Assembly (NCBI GenBank): GCA_000827325.1
Contig: KN832889.1
Span: 468,030 to 532,029, forward strand
Reading direction: 5' to 3'
DNA length: 64,000 bases
Origin: Oidiodendron maius Zn
Taxonomy: Eukaryota > Ascomycota > Leotiomycetes > Myxotrichaceae
The notes beneath the pieces are model-generated. The model did not search any database and was not told the DNA's origin. It worked only from the letters and a program-made list of their open reading frames with translations. The first letter of the stretch is position 1. Every line of letters starts with the position of its first letter. This document shows positions 19,492 to 30,451 of the stretch, in pieces. The translations under genes were made by a program, and so were the position numbers.

Positions 19492-22400
19492 GTTGACGAT
19501 TTCTGAGAGTAACGTGAGAACGAAAAGAGAGGCAGGCACGACTGGGTATTTAAATCTGACAACACGCTTATGCTGGAAGAGACCTGGATCTGCCTGGGCC
19601 GGTCATGCGCAGGCGTGGGGAAAAAAACGTGCGGGGTAGAACAGGCCGAGCGCGTAACCAGTGGGTTAGATGCTACCGAGCCGCTTGTGTCAAAATTTGA
19701 CCGAGATGAGGAGACCTGGTAGAAGGGGAAACTGGCCTACTACTTATTAGTACGTGCCACTGCGAAGCATTCCATACCACGGAAGCTCCACCCGGACGTG
19801 ACTTCCAGACCTCCAGGTGTTATAGCATCAGCTGGGGTGACTGGTCAGGTCATACAGTAAACAACCTAGCGGCGTAGCCCAATAAGCCCTGACTTCGTAA
19901 TGCCGTGGAACAGACGCTAGAAGGAGGTTCAATTCCTCCACTCAGAGCCGAGTCGGGCCGGATGAAAGCAAGAGAACAAGAACAAGGAAAATACCCGCCC
20001 TTGCCCCTAAGCACCCTGATTGGACCGCCTATAGCTAGCAGCCCTCAGCCCTGGCGTTGAGCGCTCCGTAATTACCGCGAGAGAACCAATTCGCAGCCAA
20101 ATCGACTGTGCGTAAAGGTTGGGATCGTTGGGTACCGCACCTCTCAGATATTTTGGTCAGGGATCCCCTACCATAAACGAGGTATACAACACAGTAAAGC
20201 TGGTGGCCTGCACCTCTATACTCAGCTGGAAACCGAGGTAAGACTCGAGAGGCTCTCGAGACGGCCGCCCGTGGGTGTGTCGTCTGGGCATGTTGCTGTA
20301 CCAGCCCGAGAGTTCAGAGGTTGAGGCTGTCCCTTCTGAATGGTGGGTAAGGAAGTAGAAGCCCCACAGCTGTCACGGTCGCAATCGCTGCAGGTGTGGC
20401 TTGAGACAGTCGCAAGCCCATGCGACAGCTGCTCTTGTCATGCGTACGGTACAGTATGAGCTTTTGCATATCTACCCTTCAATATTCCCAGACCCTAAAA
20501 CCAACCAAAGAAATTAAATTTTACAACACATAATTCGCCCCGGATGCCTTAAGTTACTCTGAGTCCTTCCCTTTCAAATGTGTAATGTTCGGCTTCGAAG
20601 CCTCCGCCGGGCATGAGATGGAGCAGGAAGGATCTTGACCTCATTCTAACCCGAAGCCATTATTATCATATGTGAACGGGACGGCAGTGAGGACTGGAGG
20701 ACTGGGTGTGGCCTCCACATTCCCGCCACTTCGTCTCCACATTCTGTTAGTGTGCGCGTGATACGTGGATTAATGAGATGTAACTAGTGGAGTGCCGGCT
20801 TAGCGCCAATGAGGCACAGCCAACAGCCAGCGGTGGGAGGGGAGAAACATTGGAGAAATTCGGTGCGGGGTTAGCCTGTGCCTTTTACGAAATGTCGTTG
20901 GTTACCTGGCCATACGAGGTGCTTTCCCCGTGGCACCAGCGCGTGGTATTGGGTATTTGTAGTTAGTACAGTACGTACGAAGGGGTAATGCCATAAAAGG
21001 GGTACCTCCGCCGCCATCCCGAAGCGGGAAAGTGTTAACATTGTCAGCCACCAGTTTCTCCGTCGCAAGTCCCGGTTGCCAGTGGCCTGCGCGGGTTGAC
21101 CGTCCGATCCGACAAGCAACAGGAGACGTGTAGCGTGGACGTGGCACCAGCGGGTGTACGACATTTGTGTTCCCTTCGTATTTATTCTATTACCATGTAC
21201 GAAGTAGTTCGTAGTCCTACGTGGTACTGTATTCCCAGAGAAGAATTGCTCCCTGCTAGCTTGCCCACAGTTTTAGAGCCCGTGGGAAAGTCAACCACCA
21301 AATGTGAACTGCCAAGGGCGCTATCGAGCCAGAAGGATCTAGTTAGGTAAAGAACTTCAGGAGAACTGCAGCTGCTGTTACTCTTATATAATACGACGAG
21401 ATCCCAACAGCACATTCAGTGCACAATGGAAAAATATTTTTAAAAGTTTCCGCGTCTCTCGTTACCAGGAACCCTTTCGGTCTCCTTGTAAGGCTACAGT
21501 AAAAGTACCTCTCCCTCTGCCTAAATCTCAACCAGCATCGCCATCTGAATACTGGCTGCAGTTTATTGATAGCAAGACCATTCTCTCTCTGAGATTAGGA
21601 AGTCCTACGGCTGCGTCGATCTTTCTTCTGTTTGGCGCGCTTGGATATTTAACCTTGGCGCCCGATGACATGACTTCTGCAGCAAGGTTCGCCCGTAGCC
21701 GCATCATCGCACCGGGAAGACGGATCAGTCTGGACCCTTTAGAAACAAGCCTCATTGCCAAGGACCAGGCCTGCTTACTTAGCGGATATGCCAGCGGTCT
21801 GGTTATATCACTCGGCCGTTTTAAGCGGCAAACATTAGTAGTGAAGGTGATATTAGGCGTCAAAGTACACATTATCTAAGTTGAACCATTCGTCAATTTC
21901 AGCGGGAAAATACTACACATGTGAGTAGTGCAGGGACATGGAGGATTGACTATGCTACTGGCCAGTTCCTATAGTTGTTAAAGAGTGCCCTATGTTTTAA
22001 CGCTGTTACTCTATTCTGTGGGTTATCGTCCATACCTTGAGGCCTTTTGGATAATCCGGTTTGATGCCCGCTCTTTTCAGTCAGCCTTAGCAACCTAAGA
22101 GAGGTGGGCGGGGACGCATGGGCTTTACTTTAGCATCTGCAATATGAGTATACGAACAATTGAATGGTTTTGCCGGCCGTAGCTGTCCCTGGGGTTCCAG
22201 TCTCTAACGACATCCAAATTTATGCATCGTCTCCGGATTTCGGGTGATCGCTCCCCATTGTGGCGAGAGAGCAGCAAATTCTAGCACCGTAGTATATGTG
22301 TGAGTGAAACACCTGCGTGCGCGAGTCGAAGGCCCGGAGCATGCCACTTGATGAAATAGTCGCAGTGGCTGCAGTCCAATCTATTCCTCTTGTCCTTTTA

Positions 22401-23047
22401 TCTCTGACCACCAAAATAACATCTGGGGTTTGCCCAGATGTAGGCAACAAGACTTATACTGACTTGACAGCTCCATATCATTTACAAGTATGTACCATCT
22501 GCACCATATATTGGCCGAGGAGTGGATCGTAGAGCGATTTGACAGGCTAGCAAGGTTGTGGTGAGTGTATTGCTGTCTAAGATGAGAAAACACTTTGTGG
22601 GCCTTGTAGAAACCTCTAAAAGGGAACACATGCTCTTGTTAGTAATACTGTAAACTGTAAATGCCCGCTGAGTGTAATTGATTAATCTCTGTATTATAAA
22701 TGTAGTAAATGCTTGGTATAGCAATCCATTCTCCTTGCATGTAACTTAAACTTAATGTAACTAACATTCTCCCGCCTGTTATCTGTGTCGTGTCTCTTCC
22801 TAATTGCGTCCAGTGTAATCAGCCCAAACGTACAGTACAGTTGAACCCGACCTCGAACCTCGTGAAATTTGAATAAATTCTCTAGTACGGACATATAAGC
22901 AGAATGACTTGTGTTCTATCACCCCACTCAGTTACCTTAGAGAGTAGAGAGACCAGTTGTCATAGCTTTGATTAATCCCGTTTCCTGTATTACATCGGCG
23001 ACCCTCACCGTTAATCAATCGACCATGGCTAGTCCCATCACTGACTA
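19492..23047. other. 3.5-kb gene-free region
   Basis: No reading frame here resembles a protein. The left half is GC-richer and contains hairpin potential: a perfect 17-nt palindrome at 20244-20260 and a T-arm-like hairpin at 19923-19939 (5-bp stem, 7-nt loop matching a tRNA B-box), but no complete tRNA. A structured RNA around 20.2-20.5 kb cannot be excluded (see findings). The right half (21.9-22.9 kb) shows nothing. Confidence 0.4.
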
Positions 23048-23941
23048 TCAAGCTAGCCCAGGCCAGCCAAAGGGCTCATTCATTTTATTCTCTGGCTCAA
23101 GTCTCTTGTTTGGAGGTGCCTTAACTGGAGGCGGACTCACTGTCGATAGTTGCGAAGATGGACGTCGCTTGGGAAGGAGACTTCGGAAGATAGATGATCT
23201 CCTCCGCACTGAGCCTTCCGCTTCATCTGACTGGCTCAATATTTCGTCTTTGGGCGAGGACGAGAGTGTTGGCGAGCTACCCCCCTGCGGGGATGGCGGC
23301 GTCATTGGGATTTGTAATTCACGGGGTTTTTGATCCATTACCTTTACAATCGTGGACGCGACTTCTTCTGGAATCATAGCCCACAAAACCTCCGCATCTA
23401 CCTGCTCACCATTCGACTCATAAATCTGAGATAGCAAGCCTAATGTCTCATAGTAAGAGATATGACCCTTCCAAAGTACGCGGCGCCGGCCAAGGAGAGC
23501 TCTTTTGCAAAAGGACATTGCAAGCGAATATTTTCCCTGTCGGAGTAGGATGCTGGCGAGGAGATGTGAAGCTTGGCAACGACGTTTTGCACCTTCATCT
23601 GTTATATTCTCGTGTATCTTCTCCTCAATAATTGGAATTAATATCCTCTCAGCGTCACTGATATTAGCTGAATGATAGATGCATGTAGCGATCATGAGTT
23701 TGCTCTCCACTATCTGTGCTGGTTCCCTGCGCTTGAGTGGAAGTCCCTCCGCGAGTTCTAGACATTTCTGAAAATATAGCTGTGCCTCCGCAAAATTGCC
23801 GTCGTCGAATTTCCCTTTGCCCACGCTAAAGGATTTCTGAACCTTCTCTGATTGGAGGTCTTCCTCTGATTCTAAAACTTTTCTGGTGTATATATGTCTT
23901 GGACCGACGATGGAGCTTTGGGACAAGCTTGCCATTCGCAC
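23048..23941 (-). CDS. Tetratricopeptide-repeat protein, function unknown
   Basis: 297 residues, one exon. Residues ~35-185 consist of helical pairs with TPR signatures: FDDGNFAEAQLYFQKCLELA, LLASILLRQGKYSLAMSFCKRAL and LGLLSQIYESNGEQVDAEVLWAM. The last ~100 residues are rich in Ser, Pro and basic residues (VRRRSSIFRSLLPKRRP) and look disordered. No signal peptide or membrane segment. TPRs mediate protein-protein contacts; such modules also occur in fungal NLR-type proteins, but no NTPase is attached here. The start could be at MASL, two codons downstream. Confidence 0.7.
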   Translation of the reverse strand: MRMASLSQSSIVGPRHIYTRKVLESEEDLQSEKVQKSFSVGKGKFDDGNFAEAQLYFQKCLELAEGLPLKRREPAQIVESKLMIATCIYHSANISDAERILIPIIEEKIHENITDEGAKRRCQASHLLASILLRQGKYSLAMSFCKRALLGRRRVLWKGHISYYETLGLLSQIYESNGEQVDAEVLWAMIPEEVASTIVKVMDQKPRELQIPMTPPSPQGGSSPTLSSSPKDEILSQSDEAEGSVRRRSSIFRSLLPKRRPSSQLSTVSPPPVKAPPNKRLEPENKMNEPFGWPGLA

Positions 23942-24030
23942 TCCAGGAGTTTGATATTGACCCAGACTTGTCTCAACTAGTTTATATCCTTCACTTTTAT
24001 CCGGACGTTTGACTGATTGTTACCGCCTAG

Positions 24031-24820
24031 AACCATAGCGAGCAATACTTACAACGTCTTATTGGTTACGGGAAGATATGTTCCAGGGTTTGGAATGCAG
24101 TAACTGGCTTCAGCAAGAAGACAACCGACAAGGATATTATAGACTATCTTAACTTCCAGATCCAACAATGGTTGCAGTCAATACCGCAAGAGCTTCAGCT
24201 TCTGCATCCTCGATTCGGTCATGGCGCAAATGACCAACCGCGGGCGCTGCAACAGTCGCGTGTCCTTCTTTATATCCGCGGCAATCATATGCGCCTCTTT
24301 ATCCACCGTCATAATATCCTCTCGGCTTCTAACATATCCCAAAATCTCACCGTGGCCCATCTTGTAACAAATATCGCTAAAGATACAATCACTGTACTTG
24401 TACATCTGCGCGAGACTTCCACCATATACGACACACAACAAAGCGCCTTCAACTACTTTTTGATCTCTGCAATATCAAACATCTTCTTGGCTGTATGTCA
24501 CGCCCCGGCAGAATCTAGTCATAGCTGCCAGAATGAGTTTTATAGCGCATTGGGTATTCTTAGAGACCTTTCCAGTAACTCATTTAGCTCGAAACTTTTT
24601 ATGGAAGAGCATTCGAGGCTTAAAGAATATTGCCCCCAAGTTAGGCCTTTCGCCGACGGGTTTAGCTACCAAGGAGACTCGAGGCGCGAATGATCCGTTA
24701 AACAAGCCCGGTCGTGGCCGAACCCGACGTTACAAGTCAGCACTATCGCAGCCTCCCGAAACCCTCCCCAAGCTGGGGAGTGGCAATGAGTGCGGAGAGA
24801 AGTCAACCGTTTTTGAATGA
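24031..24820 (+). pseudogene. Truncated, frameshifted Zn2Cys6-type transcription factor remnant
   Basis: The frame from 24031 (just after an in-frame TAG) reads like the C-terminal half of a fungal-specific transcription factor: NFQIQQWLQSIPQELQ, VLLYIRGNHMRLFIHRH, VAKDTI-like AKDTITVLVHL, and FNYFLISAISNIFLAVCHAP. After a run of five T at 24596-24600 the homology continues in another frame as KSIRGLKNIAPKLGLSPT. One extra T explains the shift. The DNA-binding finger and the middle of the protein are missing upstream. It is therefore a 5'-truncated, frameshifted relic; the frameshift alone could be a sequencing error, the truncation could not. Confidence 0.75.
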
Positions 24821-25744
24821 GGATAACTCTAATGCCGGGTTGTCGACTTTGCTTGCAGAGCAACTAGAAAATGCGCATTATCTAGTCTCTCGGTCATTAA
24901 GTCATAGTAGATGTCTCAGATAAAAGTGGAAGGACATTAAAAGACGGTTACAGGCGGATGCCGTAATCGAACAGTCGACTAACTTGAGAGGCGAATAAAG
25001 GTGTAGTTGCAATAGCCATGCAACAAGAAATGGTTATCGCGGATTGAAAGAACAAGTAAGCCTAGCCTCGTGGCAAGAATCTACTGAGCTTACAAGGCCA
25101 AAAGATGATCTCAGGCAGCACTCTCTAATCGTTAAGTCTTCTCGATTATTCGTCGTGTTAATACTCATAGTATTACTCATTCGGCGAGGTTGTAATTAAC
25201 CGTAGGCCTACGTATTTGTTAAGATCATCGATTAATGAACGGCGCACGGTTTCATGTTGTGCATTTTGGGGGCTGAATAATCATGCAGTGGGCCAACATT
25301 GTGTTGCATGTGTTGTCCATGTTAGGTTTTACTGGAAGGATAAAGGTCCTGAAATGCCGAACGATCTGTGCGGCTAGGCACCTCCCTAGGTAGGTAGGTG
25401 ACAACAATCCTTAGTGATAAGATAACGTGCTGGTATTAGCACTGCCAACTGGTGTGCCTCTCGGAGCACCCCGCATAGCGCCCGGTGCCAAGCGGCCGCC
25501 CTGGATTTCGACATCCAATCTCTGCTGAAGCCAAGACCTAAGCCTGCGCCTAGCGAGATCAGCCAAAGCCAAGATGTTTTAACGGAAAGTAAAACCTAAA
25601 TTAGGGAGGTGAGAGTGAGTCGTTGATATTGCTACACAGCACATGATCGGACCCGTGTACAGATAGCGATTCCGCCCGTCTACAAAAGCGTCCCTCAACT
25701 GTAGAGTTAAGTCAAGCTCATAGATAGACCGGTACTTCAAAATC
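24821..25744. other. Intergenic, no gene seen
   Basis: About 920 bp between the transcription-factor relic and the secreted nuclease gene. No coding frame or recognisable RNA; the last ~150 bp is the promoter of the nuclease gene. Confidence 0.45.
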
Positions 25745-26547
25745 ATGAGGTCCAGCGACATTATTGTGATTATCGCCCTCGGCCTTGAGGCCTTGGCCGC
25801 TCCTGCTTCTAACAAAGTCTCAGAGCGTGCCCCGATGCCCTTGCCTACTCCAGTATGACGTTTTGCATCCATTGCCACGCCAGAGCTTCCTACTAATAGA
25901 CCTGTACAGCCCGGCATCCCGTCCGCGTCAACGGCTAAGACCCTATTAGCAGGATTGACAGTCCAGCCGTCCGGCTCCAGCTCAGGATACAGCAGAGCTC
26001 AGTTCCCTACCTGGATTACTATCTCTGGAACCTGCAATACGAGGTGGGTTTGCCCTAAAGTCCTCTAAGTCGGCGCTCACACCACTAGGGAGTTCGTTAT
26101 AAAGAGAGACGGGACTTCTGTAGTCGTTAATTCGGCGTGCACCGCCACCTCCGGAACTTGGCTCAGCCCGTACGACGGCGCAACCTGGACGGCAGCCTCT
26201 GATTTAGATATTGACCACATGGTACCATTAGAGAACGCATGGATTGTAGGTCAATGGAGCGTTTTCCCACAAAATCCTTGCTAATCCTATGTCAGTCTGG
26301 CGCCTCATCCTGGACGACAGCCCAACGCCAGTCGTTTGCAAACGACGTTACCCGTCCTCAACTTTGGGCGATCACGCATAAAGTGAACGAATCCAAAGGG
26401 GACAGAAGCCCCGACGCGTGGAAGCCTCCCTTGGCGAGCTTCTACTGCACGTATGCCGAGAGTTGGATCCAGGTCAAGAGCTACTGGGCCTTGAGCATCA
26501 CGTCGGCAGAAAAGTCTGCTCTGTCTTCGATGCTGGAAAGCTGCTGA
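25745..26547 (+). CDS. Secreted HNH nuclease (GmrSD C-terminal/DUF1524 family)
   Basis: Exons 25745-25852, 25910-26043, 26089-26245 and 26296-26547 give 216 residues; introns are 57, 45 and 50 nt. The N-terminus (MRSSDIIVIIALGLEALAAPA) is a signal peptide. The mature part has the family order: TAKTLLAGLTVQ, YSRAQFPTW, RDGTSVVVNSAC, the catalytic DIDHMVPL, SSWTTAQRQSFAND, and ITHKVNESKGDRSPDAWKP. The DxDHxxPL and N-x3-K/GD segments match the HNH site of GmrSD-type DUF1524 proteins. Six cysteines may form disulfides. It is probably an extracellular nuclease for DNA scavenging or competition; that role is inferred. Confidence 0.88.
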
Positions 26548-26895
26548 GGAGTGAGGCCCAATCCTTCCTCCAGCATCAGAAGATGAGGAGGATTATCGAC
26601 TCCATTTATCTGTTTCCTATATCTGAGATGGACGGCAGGGCATAGTCAAGTATATAGGTCGTAAGTAGTCGATATAACTAGCGAATTAGCAAAGGAACTG
26701 AATTGCTCTAGTAGTTGCGTTAAAAAATCATATGATCAACGTTAAAACTCTTTCTTTTCTTTTATTATATTTATAATAGTCTAATTACTATAAGCTTTAT
26801 AAAGGGAAATAATAGCTAGTAAAGATACTAGATTTAATAAAGATAATTAAACTAAAGAGAGAAGAATTTAGTATAATATACTTAACTATATAAAT
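26548..26895. other. AT-rich intergenic stretch
   Basis: About 350 bp, extremely AT-rich after 26700, leading into the LINE remnant. No gene seen. Confidence 0.4.
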
Positions 26896-27830
26896 CTCGC
26901 CGGCGCCTGCCGGGCTACGCCCCTGCAGCCCCTCGAGGTCGAAACAGCTATACCCCCCCTAGACCTATACCTCAACAAGAGGTGGTCGAATTCGAACAAC
27001 GGCATAAGAGCACAGGCAAGAACGGGATTATAAGTGCAGCCTGCAATAGAGTCGCCATGTCGCTTCAGCGCCACCGTAAGAGACGCCGGCGCCACGCTAC
27101 CGTACCGCCCACGCTACAGCGGCCGTCCCTAGAATTCGGGCCAGGCCGGACTGCTTGGGCTAGAACCTGGTATGCAGACACAGACCCGGAAAGCAAGTTG
27201 CGGGCACAATGGGAACAGCGCTGGCTACAACGCACCAGCGACACGCCAGATTATTGCCGGGCACCCGCCCCTGCATCACATCAGCTGGTCTTTTCAGCAG
27301 AAGCACTTAAGAAGCACCGTTACCTCTTAAAGCATGAGAGCTCTCTCCTCACTCAAATCCGCACAGGGAAGATAGGCCTCCGTACCTTCCTCTTTGAGCG
27401 GAGAGTGCTAGAGGTGACGACTCCCCAGTGTTCCTGCAGCGAGGCGCTAGAGACTGCAGCTCACCTAGTCCTAAGCTGTCAACAACTGGACTAGCAGAGG
27501 GAGGACCTCTAAAGGCTCCTATATCCTAAAGCTCTGCGATCCTACCGAGACTTTGTTAGCGCAACAGCAGAGGGAGGAAGCGCTAGGATGCTAGTTCGCT
27601 GGCTCCTAGCTATAGGGCGGTTCTCTGAATTCCGGCTGGCTGAACGTTATAGGGCTGAGGAGGTTCAGGTCCAGGATTAGGCCCAGGAGGGTCGCCAGCT
27701 CGCCGCCAGCGCGGCGCCAGCGTCCCACTTTGCCTAGTATTACCAGGCTAGAAGGCTGAGTTCTAGCAGGGCAGCGATGAAACCCCAGCGCCTCCCTGGC
27801 GCTTCGCCAGATCAATTAACTCTTCATATA
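26896..27830 (+). mobile_element. Tad1-type LINE 3'-end remnant
   Basis: The plus strand encodes the C-terminal part of a LINE ORF2: the post-RNase H segment LDLYLNKR, then KIGLRTFLFERRVLEV and the CCHC-like zinc knuckle CSCSEALETAAHLVLSC, typical of fungal Tad1/I-clade elements. There is a frameshift near 26975 and TAG/TAA stops after 27490, consistent with 5' truncation and RIP decay. The endonuclease and reverse transcriptase are absent. Shortly downstream lies an ATT microsatellite. Confidence 0.7.
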
Positions 27831-27918
27831 TAGGTTTTTATCCCGCTTTAGTAGGGTTTTACTATATGAACATCATGTACTATTAGAGGTTCCACATGCT
27901 ATATAGCCTAGGTAGTAA

Positions 27919-27942
27919 GAATATTATTATTATTATTATTAA
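27919..27942. repeat. ATT trinucleotide microsatellite
   Basis: About seven tandem ATT units, lying just beyond the LINE remnant and possibly part of its 3' tail. Confidence 0.7.
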
Positions 27943-28403
27943 CTATATAAATATAGTTTAGTCTAGATTAAGCCTAGTATTAAAGGGATTTAAATATAGA
28001 GGAGGTCATTTGCATTGTGGTGTGTTGAGTTATTGTCTGATAATAAATAGAGACTGCAGGAGTTCGACATATTGCATCTGAAAATATATTGAATATTTCA
28101 GATGCAGAGGTGCAGATCGTTGCAACCGTATATGATCGCCGAGCTAGAGAGACATTAATACGGGAAGTTGTTCCAACCAAGTAAAGAACAGTGATACCGA
28201 ACAAGTCGGACTCGTACTGCTCTTCAGAGTTTGATGGTATTACTGCAATCTCTTCTCTTCAGAGTGGTTTATCATCAATTGTCTCTCCTGCATATAGAGA
28301 ATTGTAGCCCATGTCTCATCCTCCAATTTAATATATTCTTCATTCTGCCACCCTTTCTTAACAATGGGACCTCAGGTCTTTACAATTAACCAAGGCGAGA
28401 GAT
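27943..28403. other. Promoter-side intergenic region
   Basis: About 460 bp before the DHA2 carrier; AT-rich, with a pyrimidine-rich stretch just upstream of the start. No other gene seen. Confidence 0.4.
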
Positions 28404-30221
28404 ATGAGTTTTCAAGATGGTGGCAGAGCATCAGGTAACAAGGCTGAGACCGACGAATGGACGTCCTTGCTACATCCTGGCGGGGCTTCATATGGCGGGT
28501 CGACATCGGTGGATGAGGCTATAGGTATCACTGTTGGAGCACATCAAGAGTCTATAGACGAAGGACTTTCGAAAAGCCCCTACCTGGGAGGAGTCTGTGT
28601 CGCGAGATTCTGGCTAATTTTTGGCGGCGTTTTGTTCAACTTCTTCGTGGCCTGCTTCGACTCGACGATCATGGTTTCCAGCCATCCTGTGATAACATCC
28701 CATTTCAAAAGTGCGAATAGTGCTTCTTGGTTATCCACAGCCTTCCTGTTAACCTCTACTGGTTTTCAGCCGCTCTTCGGACGTCTCTCGGACACCATTG
28801 GAAGGAAACAACCGTACATTCTGTGCCTGACGCTATTCTTATTAGGTACCCTGTGGTGTTCGTTGGCCCCGAGCATGACCAGCTTCATCGCTGCCCGTGC
28901 TATGTGTGGTCTCGGAGGTGGTGGTATGGTCAGCCTGGGGTCAATCATTACTAGTGATCTTGTCCCTATTGAGATCCGTGGCGCCTATCAGTGTTATATA
29001 ACGGCTGTATATGGTGCAGGCTCTGCACTCGGAGCTGCACTTGGAGGTACCATTGCGGATAATTTGGGATGGAGATGGGAGTTTGGTTTCCAGATTCCTT
29101 TTCTCGCCATTTCCCTGGCTATGACCTGCTTCACTATCCCACCAAGGCTCGGTCTGCAAGAAGGTGCCCAGCAGAAAACTCTGCTAGAGGCTATGAAGCT
29201 GTTCGACGTTAAGGGTTCCATCCTTCTTACTACCAGTGTAACATTATTCATTCTTGGAATTGTAAGCTCTGCATTCTAGAATACATGCTTAGAAACGCTA
29301 ACCATCGAATAGAACCTAGGAGGGAATGTTTACGAGTGGTCACATCCTTACGTCATTACACCCCTCATGATCTGCAGCATCTGCTCTGCCCTATTCATCT
29401 GGGTTGAGTACCGTGAGCCTCTTCCCATTATGCCGCTGAAAATTATTGCCCATGATCCCCGCGCCAGCCTTGTCCTTTCCAACGCCATTGGATCCATGAT
29501 CTCCGATGCCATAACGTTCAATATCCCTCTCTACTTCCAAGCGGTCCTCTTCGAAAGTGCTACAAGCTCCGGCCTACGCCTCGTCGTCCCCATGTTATGT
29601 TCCTCAGCAGCGGGAACCGCAACCAGCTTCATCATAACATGGACTGGGCGTCTCAAACCACCGCTTATGGTAGGCGTCATCCTTCTACTAGCCGGTACGA
29701 GCGGTCTAGTTTTCATGAGGAAAGGCATGTCGGATTGGTTGTATCCGCTCTTCCTAATCCCTTCAAGCATAGGGAATGGCTTCATGTTCCCCGGTACCCT
29801 CATGGCCGTCCTGGCTGTCTCCGAGCAATCCGAGCAAGCCGTTGTGACTAGCACTCTGATCTTATTGAGATCACTGGGTGGCATTCTAGGTGTCGCAATT
29901 AGCAGTTTTGTCCTGCAGAACGCGCTCTTATTCTTTCTTGATGAGACTGTCCAGGGGCCTGATAAAGACGATGTAGAAACTCCCCTCCTCTAACTCTTTA
30001 TCGAAGCTGGAATCTAATCATACCTCAAATAGGTCATATACAAAGTCCGCAAATCCATCAAGGCTATCGGAAATCTCGCCCCCGTGTACCGAGAACAAGT
30101 CATCGATGCGTACGCCCTGTCCCTCAGATCCGTCTTTATCATGGCCGCCATTCTAGCAGCCTCCACGATAGTAATCACAGTTCGTCTTCAACTACCTCGG
30201 TTGGGCGAGAGGAAGAAGTAA
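28404..30221 (+). CDS. MFS transporter, 14-TM DHA2-type (VBA/multidrug-like)
   Basis: Exons 28404-29261, 29313-29972 and 30033-30221 give 568 residues. About 70 hydrophilic residues precede TM1 (FWLIFGGVLFNFFVACFDSTIM). DHA2 hallmarks follow: LFGRLSDTIGRKQ in loop 2-3, RAMCGLGGGGMVSLGSIITSD, GAGSALGAALGGTIADNLGWRWEF (motif C) and a late helix pair ending RLGERKK. The overall layout resembles vacuolar basic amino-acid (VBA) and azole/drug exporters. Introns are 51 and 60 nt. No biosynthetic neighbour is adjacent, so the substrate cannot be inferred. Confidence 0.9.
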
Positions 30222-30451
30222 GCATGTATGTTTCACTGGAGACGTTGAAAGTCTTTGAATAGAATTCCTAGGAGGCATTTATTGTATTATATGGGGTTGG
30301 ATTCTATGGAGTTTTTGATGATGTGAGCATTTTTCTATCTGTGGTTGGTGAATGGGTACACATGTTCTGGTTTACTCCAGGAACAGCAATTGGACAGAGT
30401 TAATACGTAATAGCGTGGGAGTCGGTATGGTGGCGCCAATCCGATTATACC

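Noticed and set aside
19923-19939. tRNA-like T arm (GGAGG-loop-CCTCC with B-box match)
   Set aside because: No A box at the right distance, no D arm and no matching acceptor stem upstream, so it is not a tRNA.
21528-21879. Overlapping frames of 114 and 74 codons on opposite strands
   Set aside because: Neither resembles a protein family, and they lack a supporting exon structure; treated as non-coding.
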